Positions 7,815-16,846 are shown, counted from the first letter of the stretch. The stretch: 64,000 bases of DNA from Fundicoccus culcitae (GCF_024661895.1 NZ_CP102453.1:1736001-1800000), one strand, 5' to 3'. Numbers and translations are program-made. The notes: generated by a model not told the origin, from the sequence alone.

Positions 7815-7976
7815 GCGAATAGGGATGCGAGATTCGCCACCAAATTTAATTGATGGCGAGGGCGCATGGAAACTTTGCCACCTAATTAATGAGACGTAGT
7901 TTATCACGATACAGTATTCAAAATCAAGCAGCTTATTCACTTTCCACTTTCGCGCTATCACTTACAAGCCTTATCG

Positions 7977-7998
7977 TAAGTAGGAAATGAGTTACCAT
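7977..7998 (+). repeat. Dispersed short repeat, direct copy 2
   Basis: Begins TAAGTAGGAAATGA and ends ACCAT; 19 of 22 bases match the copy at 7496-7517. It lies about 160 bp after array 2, roughly mirroring the position of the other copy after array 1. Confidence 0.6.
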
Positions 7999-8270
7999 CA
8001 ATTTATGATAGACCACCGTTGGAATGGAGGAATTTCACAAAAATTATTAGCCAAATGCTCTGTTCGGGTCATTGCTCGGTTAGCAGCGGCCAGATTAATC
8101 ATTTTAAACTCACGATTTCTGATAAAATCTTAAATTGAGATGATTCATCGAAAAAACCCCAACGCCCACCTAAGCCTTAATCTTTCAACCCACGAAAACA
8201 CATCGCCTCCCTCTTCGCCCAGTAAAAAGCCAGCTTTTCATCAGAAACCTTCACTTGCCACCCACCAAAT

Positions 8271-8441
8271 TGAGCGAAGAAATCCGGACTTTTTTTAATG
8301 AAAGTGAAACGGACGACTTGGCACACATCGCTCCCTTTTGGCTGCTAGGGGATTAGGGAGCGAGTAGCCAAGCGAGTCAGAAGACCTTGGCTTTTGACGG
8401 TCCCACTAGCATTAAAAAAGGTTCGGATTTTGCAGCGCTCC
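8271..8441. repeat. 171-bp imperfect inverted repeat (MITE-like or structured RNA)
   Basis: The outer arms 8281-8300 and 8410-8429 pair at 18 of 20 positions (AATCCGGACT... against ...GGTTCGGATT). The inner arms 8312-8335 and 8356-8378 pair with small gaps, around a GGGAGCG/CGCTCCC core and a 20-base loop. Terminal GAGCG/GCGCTC blocks extend the symmetry. No transposase and no clear target-site duplication. It ends about 80 bp before the ABC-F promoter. Confidence 0.75.
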
Positions 8442-8508
8442 TCCAACCCCTACGCTTTTATTGTTTAAATTTATTTATTCTTATGAAATTAAATACCCTT
8501 TATTGGAG

Positions 8509-8551
8509 CAATCTATGCTATTATAATACTGTATGTCTATTTCATAGATTG
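8509..8551 (+). promoter_or_regulatory. ABC-F promoter -10 flanked by an inverted repeat
   Basis: TATAAT at 8522-8527 with no strong -35. CAATCTATG (8509-8517) and CATAGATTG (8543-8551) form a 9-bp perfect inverted repeat flanking the -10 box, suitable as an operator. AGGAGG at 8565-8570 is the ribosome binding site. Confidence 0.55.
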
Positions 8552-8580
8552 CCTATTAGTGCCTAGGAGGAAAAAACTTA

Positions 8581-10206
8581 ATGATTAATGTTTCAAATAT
8601 CAGTTTACAGTTCCCGGACCGTAAATTGTTTGACGATGTAAATATCACATTTACACCGGGTAACTGCTATGGTGTGATTGGAGCCAATGGGGCTGGAAAA
8701 TCCACTTTTTTAAAAATTCTCTCTGGTGAAATCGCACCAACAACGGGAACTGTATCGATGGATCCCAATGAACGCTTAGCCGTTTTAAGTCAAAATCACT
8801 ATGGTTATGAAGAACACACGGTTCTTGATACTGTCCTAATGGGTTACAAAGAGTTATATGATATCCAAAAAGAAAAAGATGCTATCTATATGAAAGAAGA
8901 TTTTACTGATGCAGACGGTGTTCGTGCCGGTGAATTAGAAGGCATGTTTGCTGAAATGGGCGGTTGGGAAGCTGAAGCTGAAATCAGTAACCTATTACAA
9001 GGGTTAGGTCTTGATAACGGCCTTTTATATAGCCGCATGAGCGAATTAGAAGAAGATGATAAAATTAAAGTATTGCTTGCGCAAGCGTTATTTGGTCGAC
9101 CAGATAACTTATTACTTGACGAGCCGACAAACGGTTTAGACTCACAAGCCATTGATTGGTTATGTGACTTTATTTTAGATTTCCCAAACACCGTTATCGT
9201 GGTATCCCATGACCGTCACTTCTTAAACCGAGTGTGTACGCATATGGCCGACGTTGACTTTGGTAAAATTAAAATTTATGTGGGTAACTATGATTTCTGG
9301 TTACAATCTAGTCAATTAGCGTCTAAATTGCAGGCTGATCAAAATGCTAAAAAAGAAGAAAAAATTAAAGAATTACAAGCGTTCGTGGCGCGTTTCTCGG
9401 CCAATGCGTCTAAGTCTAAACAAGCCACATCCCGTAAGAAATTATTAGAAAAAATAACGTTGGATGATATTCAACCCTCCTCCCGTCGTTACCCATTTGT
9501 TGGTTTTTCACCCGCGAGAGAGATTGGCAATGACTTACTTAGAGTGGAAGGTCTATCAAAAACCATTGATGGGGAAAAAGTCTTAGATAATGTGACATTT
9601 ACTTTAAATCGTGACGATAAAGTGGCTATTGTTAGTCGCAATGACAATGCGGTGACAGCCTTCTTTGAAATTATTATGGGTAATATGGAAGCTGATGCCG
9701 GAACCTTTGAATGGGGCGTAACCACCTCGCAAACCTACCTGCCACGTAACTCTGGCGATGAATTTGATGGGGTTGAATTGTCCATCGTTGACTGGTTGCG
9801 TCAATACGCTGACAAAGAAGAACAAGATAATACGTTCTTAAGAAGCTTCTTAGGTCGGATGTTGTTCTCGGGCGATGATGTCATGAAACCTGTTAATGTT
9901 CTATCAGGGGGCGAAAAAGTTCGTTGTCTATTATCTAAAATGATGTTATCTAAAGCCAATGTGTTAGTCATGGATCAACCAACCAACCATTTAGACTTAG
10001 AGTCAATTACAGCTTTAAATGATGGCCTAATCAAGTTTAAAGGTGCCATCTTAATTGCCTCACATGACTACGAAGTTCTCAATACGACGTGTAACCGTGT
10101 TATTGAATTAACGCCAACAGGTGCCTTTGATCGGATGGACACTAGCTATGGAGAATACCTAGAAAATGCCGACTCGCAAGCGCGCGTCGCTGCCATGTAT
10201 CCTTAA
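8581..10206 (+). CDS. ABC-F family ATPase (YbiT/YkpA-like), second ATP site degenerate
   Basis: A 541-residue protein with two ATP-binding cassettes and no membrane helix, joined by a charged linker (about residues 245-300), as in ribosome-associated ABC-F proteins. Cassette 1 has Walker [10 protein letters not shown] (34-42) and Walker [12 protein letters not shown] (177-187), but its signature is [11 protein letters not shown] (154 on) instead of LSGGQ. Cassette 2 has LSGGEKVR (441-448), but its Walker A is SRNDNAVTA (352-360) with no P-loop lysine, and its Walker B is [10 protein letters not shown] with Gln for the catalytic Glu. Site I (Walker A1 plus signature 2) is therefore intact and site II degenerate. 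The role is probably translational; no resistance function is shown. Confidence 0.9.
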   Translation: MINVSNISLQFPDRKLFDDVNITFTPGNCYGVIGANGAGKSTFLKILSGEIAPTTGTVSMDPNERLAVLSQNHYGYEEHTVLDTVLMGYKELYDIQKEKDAIYMKEDFTDADGVRAGELEGMFAEMGGWEAEAEISNLLQGLGLDNGLLYSRMSELEEDDKIKVLLAQALFGRPDNLLLDEPTNGLDSQAIDWLCDFILDFPNTVIVVSHDRHFLNRVCTHMADVDFGKIKIYVGNYDFWLQSSQLASKLQADQNAKKEEKIKELQAFVARFSANASKSKQATSRKKLLEKITLDDIQPSSRRYPFVGFSPAREIGNDLLRVEGLSKTIDGEKVLDNVTFTLNRDDKVAIVSRNDNAVTAFFEIIMGNMEADAGTFEWGVTTSQTYLPRNSGDEFDGVELSIVDWLRQYADKEEQDNTFLRSFLGRMLFSGDDVMKPVNVLSGGEKVRCLLSKMMLSKANVLVMDQPTNHLDLESITALNDGLIKFKGAILIASHDYEVLNTTCNRVIELTPTGAFDRMDTSYGEYLENADSQARVAAMYP

Positions 10207-10238
10207 AAATTTATTTACACATGAGGAGTAATCTATTA

Positions 10239-11213
10239 ATGGAAGTTTTTGATTTTGAAGATGTACAATTAATCCCTAACAAATGTGTCGTCAGCAGTCG
10301 TTCTGAATGTAATACCCAAGTCCAATTTGGACCACGAACCTTTAGAATCCCGGTTGTACCGGCTAATATGCAGACCGTGATTAATGAAGAATTAGCGGTT
10401 TGGTTTGCTGAAAATGACTATTTCTATATTATGCATCGTTTTGATGAGGCGGCTCGTAAACCGTTTATAAAAATGATGCGTGAAAAAGGCTTATATACAT
10501 CGATTAGTGTCGGTATTAAACCTTATGAATTCCAATTTATCCGCGAACTCGTTGAAGAAGATTTAGTTCCTGATTATGTCACCATCGATGTGGCACATGG
10601 CCATTCAGAAGATGTTTTAGACATGATTCGTTTCATTAAAGAACTTATGCCCTCAGCCTTCTTAATTGCAGGCAATGTGGCTACCCCTGAAGCGGTTAGA
10701 GAATTAGAAAATGCAGGAGCGGATGCCACTAAAGTGGGTGTCGGTCCGGGACGTGTCTGTATCACAAAACTGAAAACAGGTTTTGGTACAGGTGGTTGGC
10801 AGTTAGCCGCCATTCGTCATTGTGCCAAAGCTGCGAGAAAACCGATTATTGCAGATGGTGGTATCCGTCATCACGGCGATATCGCTAAAGCCTTCCGCTT
10901 CGGTGCTTCGATGGTTATGATAGGTTCATTATTAGCCGCTCACGAAGAAAGCCCTGGTCGTACCCGTGAGATTGATGGTAAAGTATACAAAGAATATTTT
11001 GGAAGTGCTTCTGAATACCAAAAAGGCGAACGCAAAAACGTCGAAGGTAAAATCGAAATGATCGCTAACCGTGGCCGGCTAGCGGATACTTTGATTGAAA
11101 TGGAGCAAGACCTTCAGTCTTCGATTTCGTACGCTGGAGGCCGTGATTTGGACTCCCTACGCACCGTTGACTATGTCATTGTCCGTAATAGCATTTTTAA
11201 CGGCGACCGTTAA
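10239..11213 (+). CDS. guaC: GMP reductase
   Basis: An IMPDH/GMPR-family (beta/alpha)8 barrel without CBS domains, 324 residues, close to the usual length of Gram-positive GuaC. It converts GMP to IMP with NADPH, linking guanine and adenine nucleotide pools. The catalytic loop is [12 protein letters not shown]; phosphate-binding blocks are [16 protein letters not shown] and [11 protein letters not shown], and the C-terminal flap [15 protein letters not shown] is GuaC-like. An ATG 18 bases upstream lies next to the GAGGAG site; the ATG at 10239, about ten bases after it, is the better start. It follows the ABC-F gene by 32 bases and ends at a strong terminator. Confidence 0.93.
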   Translation: MEVFDFEDVQLIPNKCVVSSRSECNTQVQFGPRTFRIPVVPANMQTVINEELAVWFAENDYFYIMHRFDEAARKPFIKMMREKGLYTSISVGIKPYEFQFIRELVEEDLVPDYVTIDVAHGHSEDVLDMIRFIKELMPSAFLIAGNVATPEAVRELENAGADATKVGVGPGRVCITKLKTGFGTGGWQLAAIRHCAKAARKPIIADGGIRHHGDIAKAFRFGASMVMIGSLLAAHEESPGRTREIDGKVYKEYFGSASEYQKGERKNVEGKIEMIANRGRLADTLIEMEQDLQSSISYAGGRDLDSLRTVDYVIVRNSIFNGDR

Positions 11214-11219
11214 TTAAAA

Positions 11220-11278
11220 AACCCCTTTTAATAAATATCCCTTCTGAGAAGCAGCGGTATTTATTAGGAGGGGTTTTC
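11220..11278. terminator. Terminator after guaC
   Basis: An 18-bp stem (11220-11237 with 11258-11275, closed through G-U pairs) followed by TTTTC, with an A tract on the left. Bases 11220-11242 occur identically at 2467-2489 next to another terminator. Confidence 0.85.
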
Positions 11279-11295
11279 TCTCACAAATTTCTAAC

Positions 11296-11324
11296 TTAAC
11301 AATTGTCTATCCAACCCTTATAAT
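11296..11324 (+). promoter_or_regulatory. Sigma-A promoter of the yebC-family/gpx operon
   Basis: TTAACA (11296-11301), 17-base spacer, TATAAT (11319-11324), 35 bases before the start codon. Confidence 0.8.
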
Positions 11325-11358
11325 AGTTGTATGAATTTAAAAAGGAAGCGTGAGAGAT

Positions 11359-12081
11359 ATGGGACGTAAATGGATGAATATCAAAGAAAAGAAAGCGAAA
11401 GCTGACCGCGATACATCCCGCGTTTATGCCAAATTTGGTATAGAAATCTATGCGGCTGCTAAATCAGGTGAACCTGATCCAGAATTGAATCAAAAATTGA
11501 AATTTGTTGTTGAACGCGCTAAAACGTATAATGTACCCCGTCATGTCATTGAAAAAGCGATTGATAAAGCTAAAGGTGGCGATGATGAAAACTTCCAGGA
11601 TTTACGGTATGAGGGCTTCGGTCCTAACGGCTCGATGGTTATTGTCGATGCTTTAACCAATAATGTTAACCGTACAGCGTCAGATGTCCGAGCGGCTTAT
11701 GGTAAAAACGGGGGTAATATGGGAGTTAGCGGTTCTGTCAGTTATATGTTTGAATCGACAGCCGTTTTTGTCTTTGAGCATGCTGATGCAGAGGAAATTA
11801 TGATGGTGTTGCTTGAAGCGGATGTCGATATGCGTGAAGTCAATCAAGAGGGTAATCAAGTCGTTGTGTTGGGTGAACCAAGTGAGTTTGAACATATTCG
11901 CCAAGTACTTGAAGATAATGGCATCACTGAATTCGAAGTCGCTGAAATTGATTTAATTCCCCAATCGGAAGTTGTGTTGACCGGTGACGATTTAAAACAA
12001 TTTGAGCGCCTGATCGATGTATTAGAAAGTAATGAAGATGTTCAACGCGTGTATCATAACGTTGATTTAGAAGAGGAATAG
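11359..12081 (+). CDS. YebC/PmpR (YeeN-type) translation or regulatory protein
   Basis: About 240 residues of the YebC family, YeeN branch (begins [13 protein letters not shown]). Conserved blocks: the basic N-terminal domain, [24 protein letters not shown], the YEGFGPNG loop, and the acidic C-terminal [18 protein letters not shown]. YebC proteins are described both as transcriptional regulators and as factors that help ribosomes through proline-rich stretches. A GTG nine bases upstream is in frame, but GGAAG and the conserved family N-terminus favour the ATG at 11359. First gene of a two-gene unit with the peroxidase. Confidence 0.92.
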   Translation: MGRKWMNIKEKKAKADRDTSRVYAKFGIEIYAAAKSGEPDPELNQKLKFVVERAKTYNVPRHVIEKAIDKAKGGDDENFQDLRYEGFGPNGSMVIVDALTNNVNRTASDVRAAYGKNGGNMGVSGSVSYMFESTAVFVFEHADAEEIMMVLLEADVDMREVNQEGNQVVVLGEPSEFEHIRQVLEDNGITEFEVAEIDLIPQSEVVLTGDDLKQFERLIDVLESNEDVQRVYHNVDLEEE

Positions 12082-12115
12082 ATTGCCCAGCATCATGAAA
12101 GTTAGGAGTGATTCC

Positions 12116-12586
12116 ATGAGTTTGCCTGATTTTACGCTCGTAAAAAGCAATGGATCGGCATATCCGTTTAATAATTATAATAATTATGTTATTCTTGTCG
12201 TCAATACAGCCACTCAATGTGGGCTTGCCGATCAGTTTTCCGGATTAGAGACCTTGTATCAAACTTATAAAGACCAACAATTCGTGGTTCTTGGTTTCCC
12301 AAGTAATCAATTCAATCAAGAAAATGTTGCTGATAGTGAGATGGAAGCAACGTGTCAATTAAATTATGGTGTGACGTTTCCAATGCACCAACAAATCGAT
12401 GTCAATGGCAAAAGCGAAGCGGCTCTTTTCACTTGGTTAAAAACGGAAAAAGGTGGTCTGCTCACGTCGGATATCAAATGGAATTTTACAAAATTTCTGA
12501 TAGATCGCGATGGTAAAGTGATTAAACGTTATTCGCCAAAAACAGAACCCAAAAATATCACTAAAGATATTGAGAAATTGTTGTAA
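12116..12586 (+). CDS. Glutathione peroxidase-family thiol peroxidase
   Basis: A 156-residue thioredoxin-fold peroxidase reducing hydroperoxides in the cytoplasm. It carries Cys35 (NTATQCGL, in place of selenocysteine), Gln65 in FPSNQF, and Trp122-Asn123 in KWNFTKF: the Cys/Gln/Trp/Asn tetrad. A second cysteine, Cys80, is placed like the resolving cysteine of two-cysteine, thioredoxin-dependent members, so thioredoxin rather than glutathione may be the reductant (inference). The start follows AGGAG; an upstream in-frame ATG overlaps the end of the preceding gene and lacks a binding site. Second gene after the YebC-family gene. Confidence 0.9.
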   Translation: MSLPDFTLVKSNGSAYPFNNYNNYVILVVNTATQCGLADQFSGLETLYQTYKDQQFVVLGFPSNQFNQENVADSEMEATCQLNYGVTFPMHQQIDVNGKSEAALFTWLKTEKGGLLTSDIKWNFTKFLIDRDGKVIKRYSPKTEPKNITKDIEKLL

Positions 12587-12620
12587 TTTTATGCTTAGTT
12601 GAGTCATAACAAAGATAAAA

Positions 12621-12655
12621 CCCGCGGGCTATTTTTCTAGCTCGCGGGATTTTTG
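12621..12655. terminator. Bidirectional terminator between gpx and the CBS-ACT gene
   Basis: An 11-bp GC-rich stem (12621-12631 with 12638-12648, one G-U pair) with T tract on the right and A tract on the left, between convergent genes. Confidence 0.85.
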
Positions 12656-12661
12656 GGTTAA

Positions 12662-13312
12662 TCAATCAATAGGGGTCTTTTTTTGAACTGTTTGAACTTG
12701 GTAACCAGCTTGTTTCAATAAGTTGGTCAGTTGAGTCACATCATTCGTTTCAACGTGCATAACCACACGAACGACGCCTTCAAAATGATAAACCGTCATA
12801 TGGGACAGGTTTATCTGGGTGGCTAACAAAGCATCACCAATTTCTTCAATGACACCCACACGGTCTTTTTCTAATTCCAAGACAATGGTCGTACCGGGTG
12901 AATTATAGCCAGAAATATCGGCAAAAGCTCTAAAGATATCCTTATCGGTTAATATGCCGACTAATGTGTTGTCATCTAGCACAACCACCACGCCAATATC
13001 ACGGGTACGCATCATGACCGCAGCTTGTTCTAATAAACTATCTGGTGCAACACTATCGATTTTTTTCATCATAAAGTCTGAAACTTTGGTTTTTTCCAAG
13101 ACATAATTCACTTCATGGGCACTTAAACTCGTTGCGCCAGACGGTAAATTTTTATCAATCAAATCCCGTGTCACTAGACCAACGAGACGATCATTTTCCA
13201 TTACTGGTAGACGTTTGATATCGTGACGTTTCATGAGGTCACTGGCCTGCAAAATGGTTGTTGTCGGCTTAATCGTTATTAAGTCGGTAGACATATAATC
13301 TTTAACGTACAT
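12662..13312 (-). CDS. CBS-ACT domain protein (AcuB-like)
   Basis: 216 residues: CBS motif 1 (about 1-58, MYVKDYMSTDLITIKP), CBS motif 2 (about 76-132, VSDFMMKKIDSVAPD) and a C-terminal ACT domain (about 140-210). CBS pairs bind adenine nucleotides and ACT domains bind amino acids, so a sensor of energy and branched-chain amino acid state is plausible but inferred. It lies directly after livF with AGGAGG before the ATG; in streptococci the liv operon also ends with a gene of this kind. Last gene of the liv unit, closed by a strong terminator. Confidence 0.85.
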   Translation of the reverse strand: MYVKDYMSTDLITIKPTTTILQASDLMKRHDIKRLPVMENDRLVGLVTRDLIDKNLPSGATSLSAHEVNYVLEKTKVSDFMMKKIDSVAPDSLLEQAAVMMRTRDIGVVVVLDDNTLVGILTDKDIFRAFADISGYNSPGTTIVLELEKDRVGVIEEIGDALLATQINLSHMTVYHFEGVVRVVMHVETNDVTQLTNLLKQAGYQVQTVQKKTPID

Positions 13313-13314
13313 TA

Positions 13315-14019
13315 TTAACCTCCTAAATAAGCTTTTTGAACTTCATCACTGTTCAGTAATTCTTCCCCTGTTCCACTTAAAACAATCTTTCCGGTTTCTA
13401 ATACATAGCCTCTATCGGCAACGGTCAAGGCCATTTTAGCGTTTTGTTCGATTAACAGAACCGTCGTTCCTTCGGATTTTATCAATTCAATAATACTGAA
13501 AATCTCCTTAATAAATAACGGTGCTAATCCCATGGAAGGTTCATCCAACAAAATCAAGCGTGGCTTAGCCATTAAGGCACGACCCATAGCTAACATTTGT
13601 TGTTCCCCACCTGAAAGGGTGGCGGCATCTTGGTCGATCCGTTCTTTTAAAATGGGGAAATGCTCAAAAACACGCTCCATGGTTGAACGAATACCTTCAG
13701 CGTCATTTCTTAAAAACGCACCTAACTCAAGGTTTTCTTTAACTGATATCCCTTTAAATACATGACGCCCTTCGGGTACATGGGCAATGCCTGAGGCAAC
13801 GATATTTCGTGGTGTGTGACGTGTAATATTTTCGCCTTCGTAACTAATTTCCCCACTGGCCGCTTTTACCAAACCAGAGATAGTCCGTAAAATAGTCGTT
13901 TTCCCAACCCCATTGGCACCAATTAATGTGACAATTTCACCTTTATTTACCTCAAAAGAAACATCTCTCACTGCATTTATCATACCATAATTCACAACTA
14001 AATTCTTGATAGATAACAT
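13315..14019 (-). CDS. livF: Branched-chain amino acid ABC transporter ATPase LivF
   Basis: 234-residue ABC ATPase with Walker A GANGVGKT, signature LSGGEQQM, Walker B LILLDEPSMGLAP and a switch histidine region (VLLIEQNAKMAL), typical of LivF. It powers uptake of leucine, isoleucine and valine with LivG, on the cytoplasmic face. Its ATG overlaps the livG stop by one base, and the CBS-ACT gene follows after 2 bases. Confidence 0.93.
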   Translation of the reverse strand: MLSIKNLVVNYGMINAVRDVSFEVNKGEIVTLIGANGVGKTTILRTISGLVKAASGEISYEGENITRHTPRNIVASGIAHVPEGRHVFKGISVKENLELGAFLRNDAEGIRSTMERVFEHFPILKERIDQDAATLSGGEQQMLAMGRALMAKPRLILLDEPSMGLAPLFIKEIFSIIELIKSEGTTVLLIEQNAKMALTVADRGYVLETGKIVLSGTGEELLNSDEVQKAYLGG

Positions 14020-14795
14020 TATAATTCCCCCCCTAAGTAGGCTTTAATGACATCAGGGTTTTTCTGAATCTCAGCCGGGGTTCCTTGAGCGATTAAGCGA
14101 CCATATTCTAAGACGTATATCTTTTGGCAAATTTTCATGACTAACGACATATCATGCTCAATTAAAACCACCGTTAAATTAAATTGCTCACGAACTTGAG
14201 CAATCAAAGCCGTTAAATCAGCCGTTTCATTCGGATTCATACCCGCAGCAGGTTCATCCAAGAATAAGACGGTCGGATTGGTTGCTAACGCACGCACAAT
14301 CTCTAAGCGACGCTGTTGGCCATAGGCTAAATTACGTGCTTTTTCATTGGCTACAGCTGCTAAATCAAAGATATCCAATAAGGCCATAGCTTCTTTACGT
14401 AAACGTTCTTCCGTTTCATAGTGAGCTGACGTCCGTAAAAGACTCGATATCACTGAATTACCTTGTTCACGATGCATGGCCACCAAGACATTTTCCAAGA
14501 CGGACTGCTCTTTAAATAAACGAATATTTTGAAAGGTCCTTGCTATACCATAACCATTGATTTTATCGGGTTTCATGCCGTTAAGTGTTTTCACACCTTC
14601 AGCCGTTGCCAATTCAATGGTGCCTTCACTCGGTTCATAAACGCCTGTAATTAAGTTAAAAAAGGTTGTTTTTCCAGCCCCATTTGGTCCAATAATACCC
14701 ACTAATTCATTCTCATCAATTTCCATAGATACATTAGAAACAGCTGCTAATCCCCCAAAATGTTTCGTTAAATCACGCACAGAAAGTAAACTCAT
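14019..14795 (-). CDS. livG: Branched-chain amino acid ABC transporter ATPase LivG
   Basis: 258-residue ABC ATPase: Walker A GPNGAGKT, the LivG-typical signature LAYGQQRRLEI in place of LSGGQ, Walker B LFLDEPAAGMNP, and IEHDMSLVMKIC. It partners LivF beneath the LivHM permease. The start overlaps the livM stop codon (4 bases, ATGA), giving translational coupling. AAGGAGG precedes the ATG. Confidence 0.94.
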   Translation of the reverse strand: MSLLSVRDLTKHFGGLAAVSNVSMEIDENELVGIIGPNGAGKTTFFNLITGVYEPSEGTIELATAEGVKTLNGMKPDKINGYGIARTFQNIRLFKEQSVLENVLVAMHREQGNSVISSLLRTSAHYETEERLRKEAMALLDIFDLAAVANEKARNLAYGQQRRLEIVRALATNPTVLFLDEPAAGMNPNETADLTALIAQVREQFNLTVVLIEHDMSLVMKICQKIYVLEYGRLIAQGTPAEIQKNPDVIKAYLGGEL

Positions 14796-15763
14796 TTAGC
14801 TGCCTCCTTACGTTCTTTTGAAAATAAATTAGTTACCCAAGAACCAAAACGGAATTCATTCGTCCCCATCAAACCACCTGGTCTAAAGACCATAATTAAA
14901 ATAAGTGCTAAAGCGTAAATAATCATCCGTAGTTGGCCATAATCTTGCAAGACCAAGTTAATTAACCCCAGTAATATTGCCGCTAAAAAGGTTCCCGTAA
15001 ATGAACCAATCCCACCAAAAACGACAATAATCAATACATCGATGGAACGGTTAAAGGTGTACTCACCCGGCGTAATAATGCCTAAAAAGGTTGCTTGCAA
15101 TGAACCACCGATACTAGCAGTGACAGCCCCTAAAACAAAAGCTAAAACCTTATATTTAGTGACGTTAACCCCCATCGACTCGGCAGCAATTTCATCTTGC
15201 TGAATCGCAAAAGTCGCACGCCCAGCACTACTATACACATAATTCAAAATAAATATCGTGGTTAAAACCAAGAACACATAAACCAGATGCCATTCAGTAA
15301 TGGTCGGAATATTACTAATCCCGGCAGGTCCATTGGTAATCGATCGCATGTTATTGATAACAACGCGAATAATCTCAGCCACACCTAAAGTAGCGATGGC
15401 CAAATAATCCCCTTTTAGACGTAACGTTGGAATCCCAACAATTAAAGCCACAATAATAGAAATAACAATCCCAACAACCATCCCAACCAAAAGACCCACA
15501 TAGCTATTATCAAATTGTTTGGTAAAAATGGCTCCGCTGTAGGCACCAATTGCAATGAAACCGGCATGACCTAATGAAAACTGACCAGCTACCCCTAAAA
15601 CAAGGTTTAAACCTGTGGCATAAATGATATTTAACATGATTGTTACTAGCGTAATTTGATAATAATTATTAATCACATTCGATTCAACTAATAAATATAA
15701 AACAATAAAAACAGCCACAATCAAAAAAGCCCAGGCATAATTACGTTTATGAAATCGCTCCAT
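14792..15763 (-). CDS. livM: Branched-chain amino acid ABC permease LivM
   Basis: 323-residue membrane protein with about nine to ten helices. The LivM marker GVAGQFSLGHAGFIAIGAY lies near residues 59-77, and the permease loop (IQQDEIAAESMGVNVTKYK) is near 185-205. One half of the membrane channel with LivH. The livH stop is ten bases upstream and livG overlaps downstream. No truncation. Confidence 0.94.
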   Translation of the reverse strand: MERFHKRNYAWAFLIVAVFIVLYLLVESNVINNYYQITLVTIMLNIIYATGLNLVLGVAGQFSLGHAGFIAIGAYSGAIFTKQFDNSYVGLLVGMVVGIVISIIVALIVGIPTLRLKGDYLAIATLGVAEIIRVVINNMRSITNGPAGISNIPTITEWHLVYVFLVLTTIFILNYVYSSAGRATFAIQQDEIAAESMGVNVTKYKVLAFVLGAVTASIGGSLQATFLGIITPGEYTFNRSIDVLIIVVFGGIGSFTGTFLAAILLGLINLVLQDYGQLRMIIYALALILIMVFRPGGLMGTNEFRFGSWVTNLFSKERKEAAK

Positions 15764-15772
15764 AGAATTCCC

Positions 15773-16660
15773 CTACACTTTCTCTTTGACATTTTTTCCA
15801 AATAAACCAGCGGGTAATATTAATAAAATCACAATTAATAACCCATAAACAACCGCATCCCGGTAGGTAGATAAACCTAAAAAGGTGACAAAAGATTCTA
15901 ACAACCCAATTAAATAACCGCCTACCATAGCGCCAGGGATACTACCAATTCCTCCCACAACAGCAGCAACGAAGGCTTTGAGACCATAACCTGTCCCCAT
16001 TAAAGGTGAAACGGAATTATAATAGACACCAACTAGAACCCCGGCAATCCCTGCTAAACCAGAACCTAAAGCAAAGGTAAATGAAATGACACGATCCACA
16101 TCAATCCCCATTAATTGAGCAGCTTCCGAATCAACCGCTACGGCCCGCATAGCTTTCCCCATTTTGGTTTTTTGAACAATGACTTGTAAAACCAAGACCA
16201 ATATAATTGTTGTAGCAAACACAAAAATTTGCTTAGATGAAATAATTAGATTCCCAACACGAAAAATGACATTAGGAAAGTCACTATTAAAGGCACGAAC
16301 TTCTGGTCCAACAAAATAAACCATCAAATTTTGTAATAAATATGAAACACCAATGGCTGTAATTAACGCAGCGACACGGGTTGAATTTCTTAAGGGCTTA
16401 TAGGCAATCTTTTCAATGACGACGCCAAGAACAGCACAAAAAATCATGGCTATTCCCATAGCTAAAAAGACATTCATTTGTAAGACCGTGACTAAATAAT
16501 AGCCAACAAAAGCTCCCATCATAAAAATATCTCCGTGTGCAAAGTTAATCAGTCGAATTGTTCCATATACCATGGTATAACCTAATGCGACTAATGCATA
16601 AATACTCCCTAATGCTAATCCATTAATGAGTTGTTGCGTGAGTTGCTGTAATAATTGCAT
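15773..16660 (-). CDS. livH: Branched-chain amino acid ABC permease LivH
   Basis: 295-residue membrane protein, eight or so helices, with LivH blocks ALGYTMVYGTIRLINFAHGDIFMMGAF (about residues 26-52) and the cytoplasmic EAA-like loop RAVAVDSEAAQLMGIDVDR. First gene of livHMGF here: no livJ/livK binding-protein gene precedes it, only about 200 bases with a promoter and then the lacI-family terminator. The binding protein must be encoded elsewhere, or the system works without a dedicated one. Confidence 0.94.
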   Translation of the reverse strand: MQLLQQLTQQLINGLALGSIYALVALGYTMVYGTIRLINFAHGDIFMMGAFVGYYLVTVLQMNVFLAMGIAMIFCAVLGVVIEKIAYKPLRNSTRVAALITAIGVSYLLQNLMVYFVGPEVRAFNSDFPNVIFRVGNLIISSKQIFVFATTIILVLVLQVIVQKTKMGKAMRAVAVDSEAAQLMGIDVDRVISFTFALGSGLAGIAGVLVGVYYNSVSPLMGTGYGLKAFVAAVVGGIGSIPGAMVGGYLIGLLESFVTFLGLSTYRDAVVYGLLIVILLILPAGLFGKNVKEKV

Positions 16661-16716
16661 ATTAGATTATCCTTTCTCTTTAATAGCATTGTTCTATCAA
16701 TTTTTACTCATTTTTC

Positions 16717-16745
16717 ATTTTATCATTATTCTCTAATCTTTCCAA
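16717..16745 (-). promoter_or_regulatory. Candidate promoter of livHMGF
   Basis: TTGGAA (16740-16745), 17-base spacer, TAAAAT (16717-16722), about 57 bases upstream of livH. Confidence 0.5.
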
Positions 16746-16800
16746 CAATTATTTTTATTTTATTGCATGATTTCGCTTTCTCTAACCAACCGCTAAATTA

Positions 16801-16846
16801 AAAAGCCATTTTCATGTAAAGTAAACTCTACTAAAAAATGGCTTTT
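16801..16846 (-). terminator. Terminator of the LacI-family gene
   Basis: 12-bp perfect stem AAAAGCCATTTT/AAAATGGCTTTT (16801-16812 with 16835-16846), 14 bases after the stop, followed by T-rich sequence on the minus strand. Confidence 0.75.

Larger units (their letters stand above)
6941..8500. other. Gene-poor repeat region (about 1.5 kb)
   Basis: I find no convincing protein gene here. It holds two 41-bp-period hairpin arrays (7169-7356 and 7627-7814), a two-copy hairpin family of the same period (7417-7498), a dispersed short repeat (7390, 7496 and 7977) and a 171-bp imperfect inverted repeat (8271-8441). The arrays look GC-richer than the flanks. Stretches 6941-7168, 7515-7626 and 7815-8270 show no structure I can name. 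Open frames exist only because the repeats lack stops, and a 41-bp unit shifts frame at every copy. Confidence 0.7.

Noticed and set aside
7061-7961. Open frames of 70-87 codons on both strands across the hairpin arrays
   Set aside because: They translate the 41-bp repeat, which changes frame at each unit; no ribosome binding sites, and residues reflect only the repeat.
8177-8344. 56-codon open stretch on the minus strand inside the 171-bp inverted repeat
   Set aside because: No good start codon or ribosome binding site, and its bases are explained by the inverted repeat; kept only as a note.
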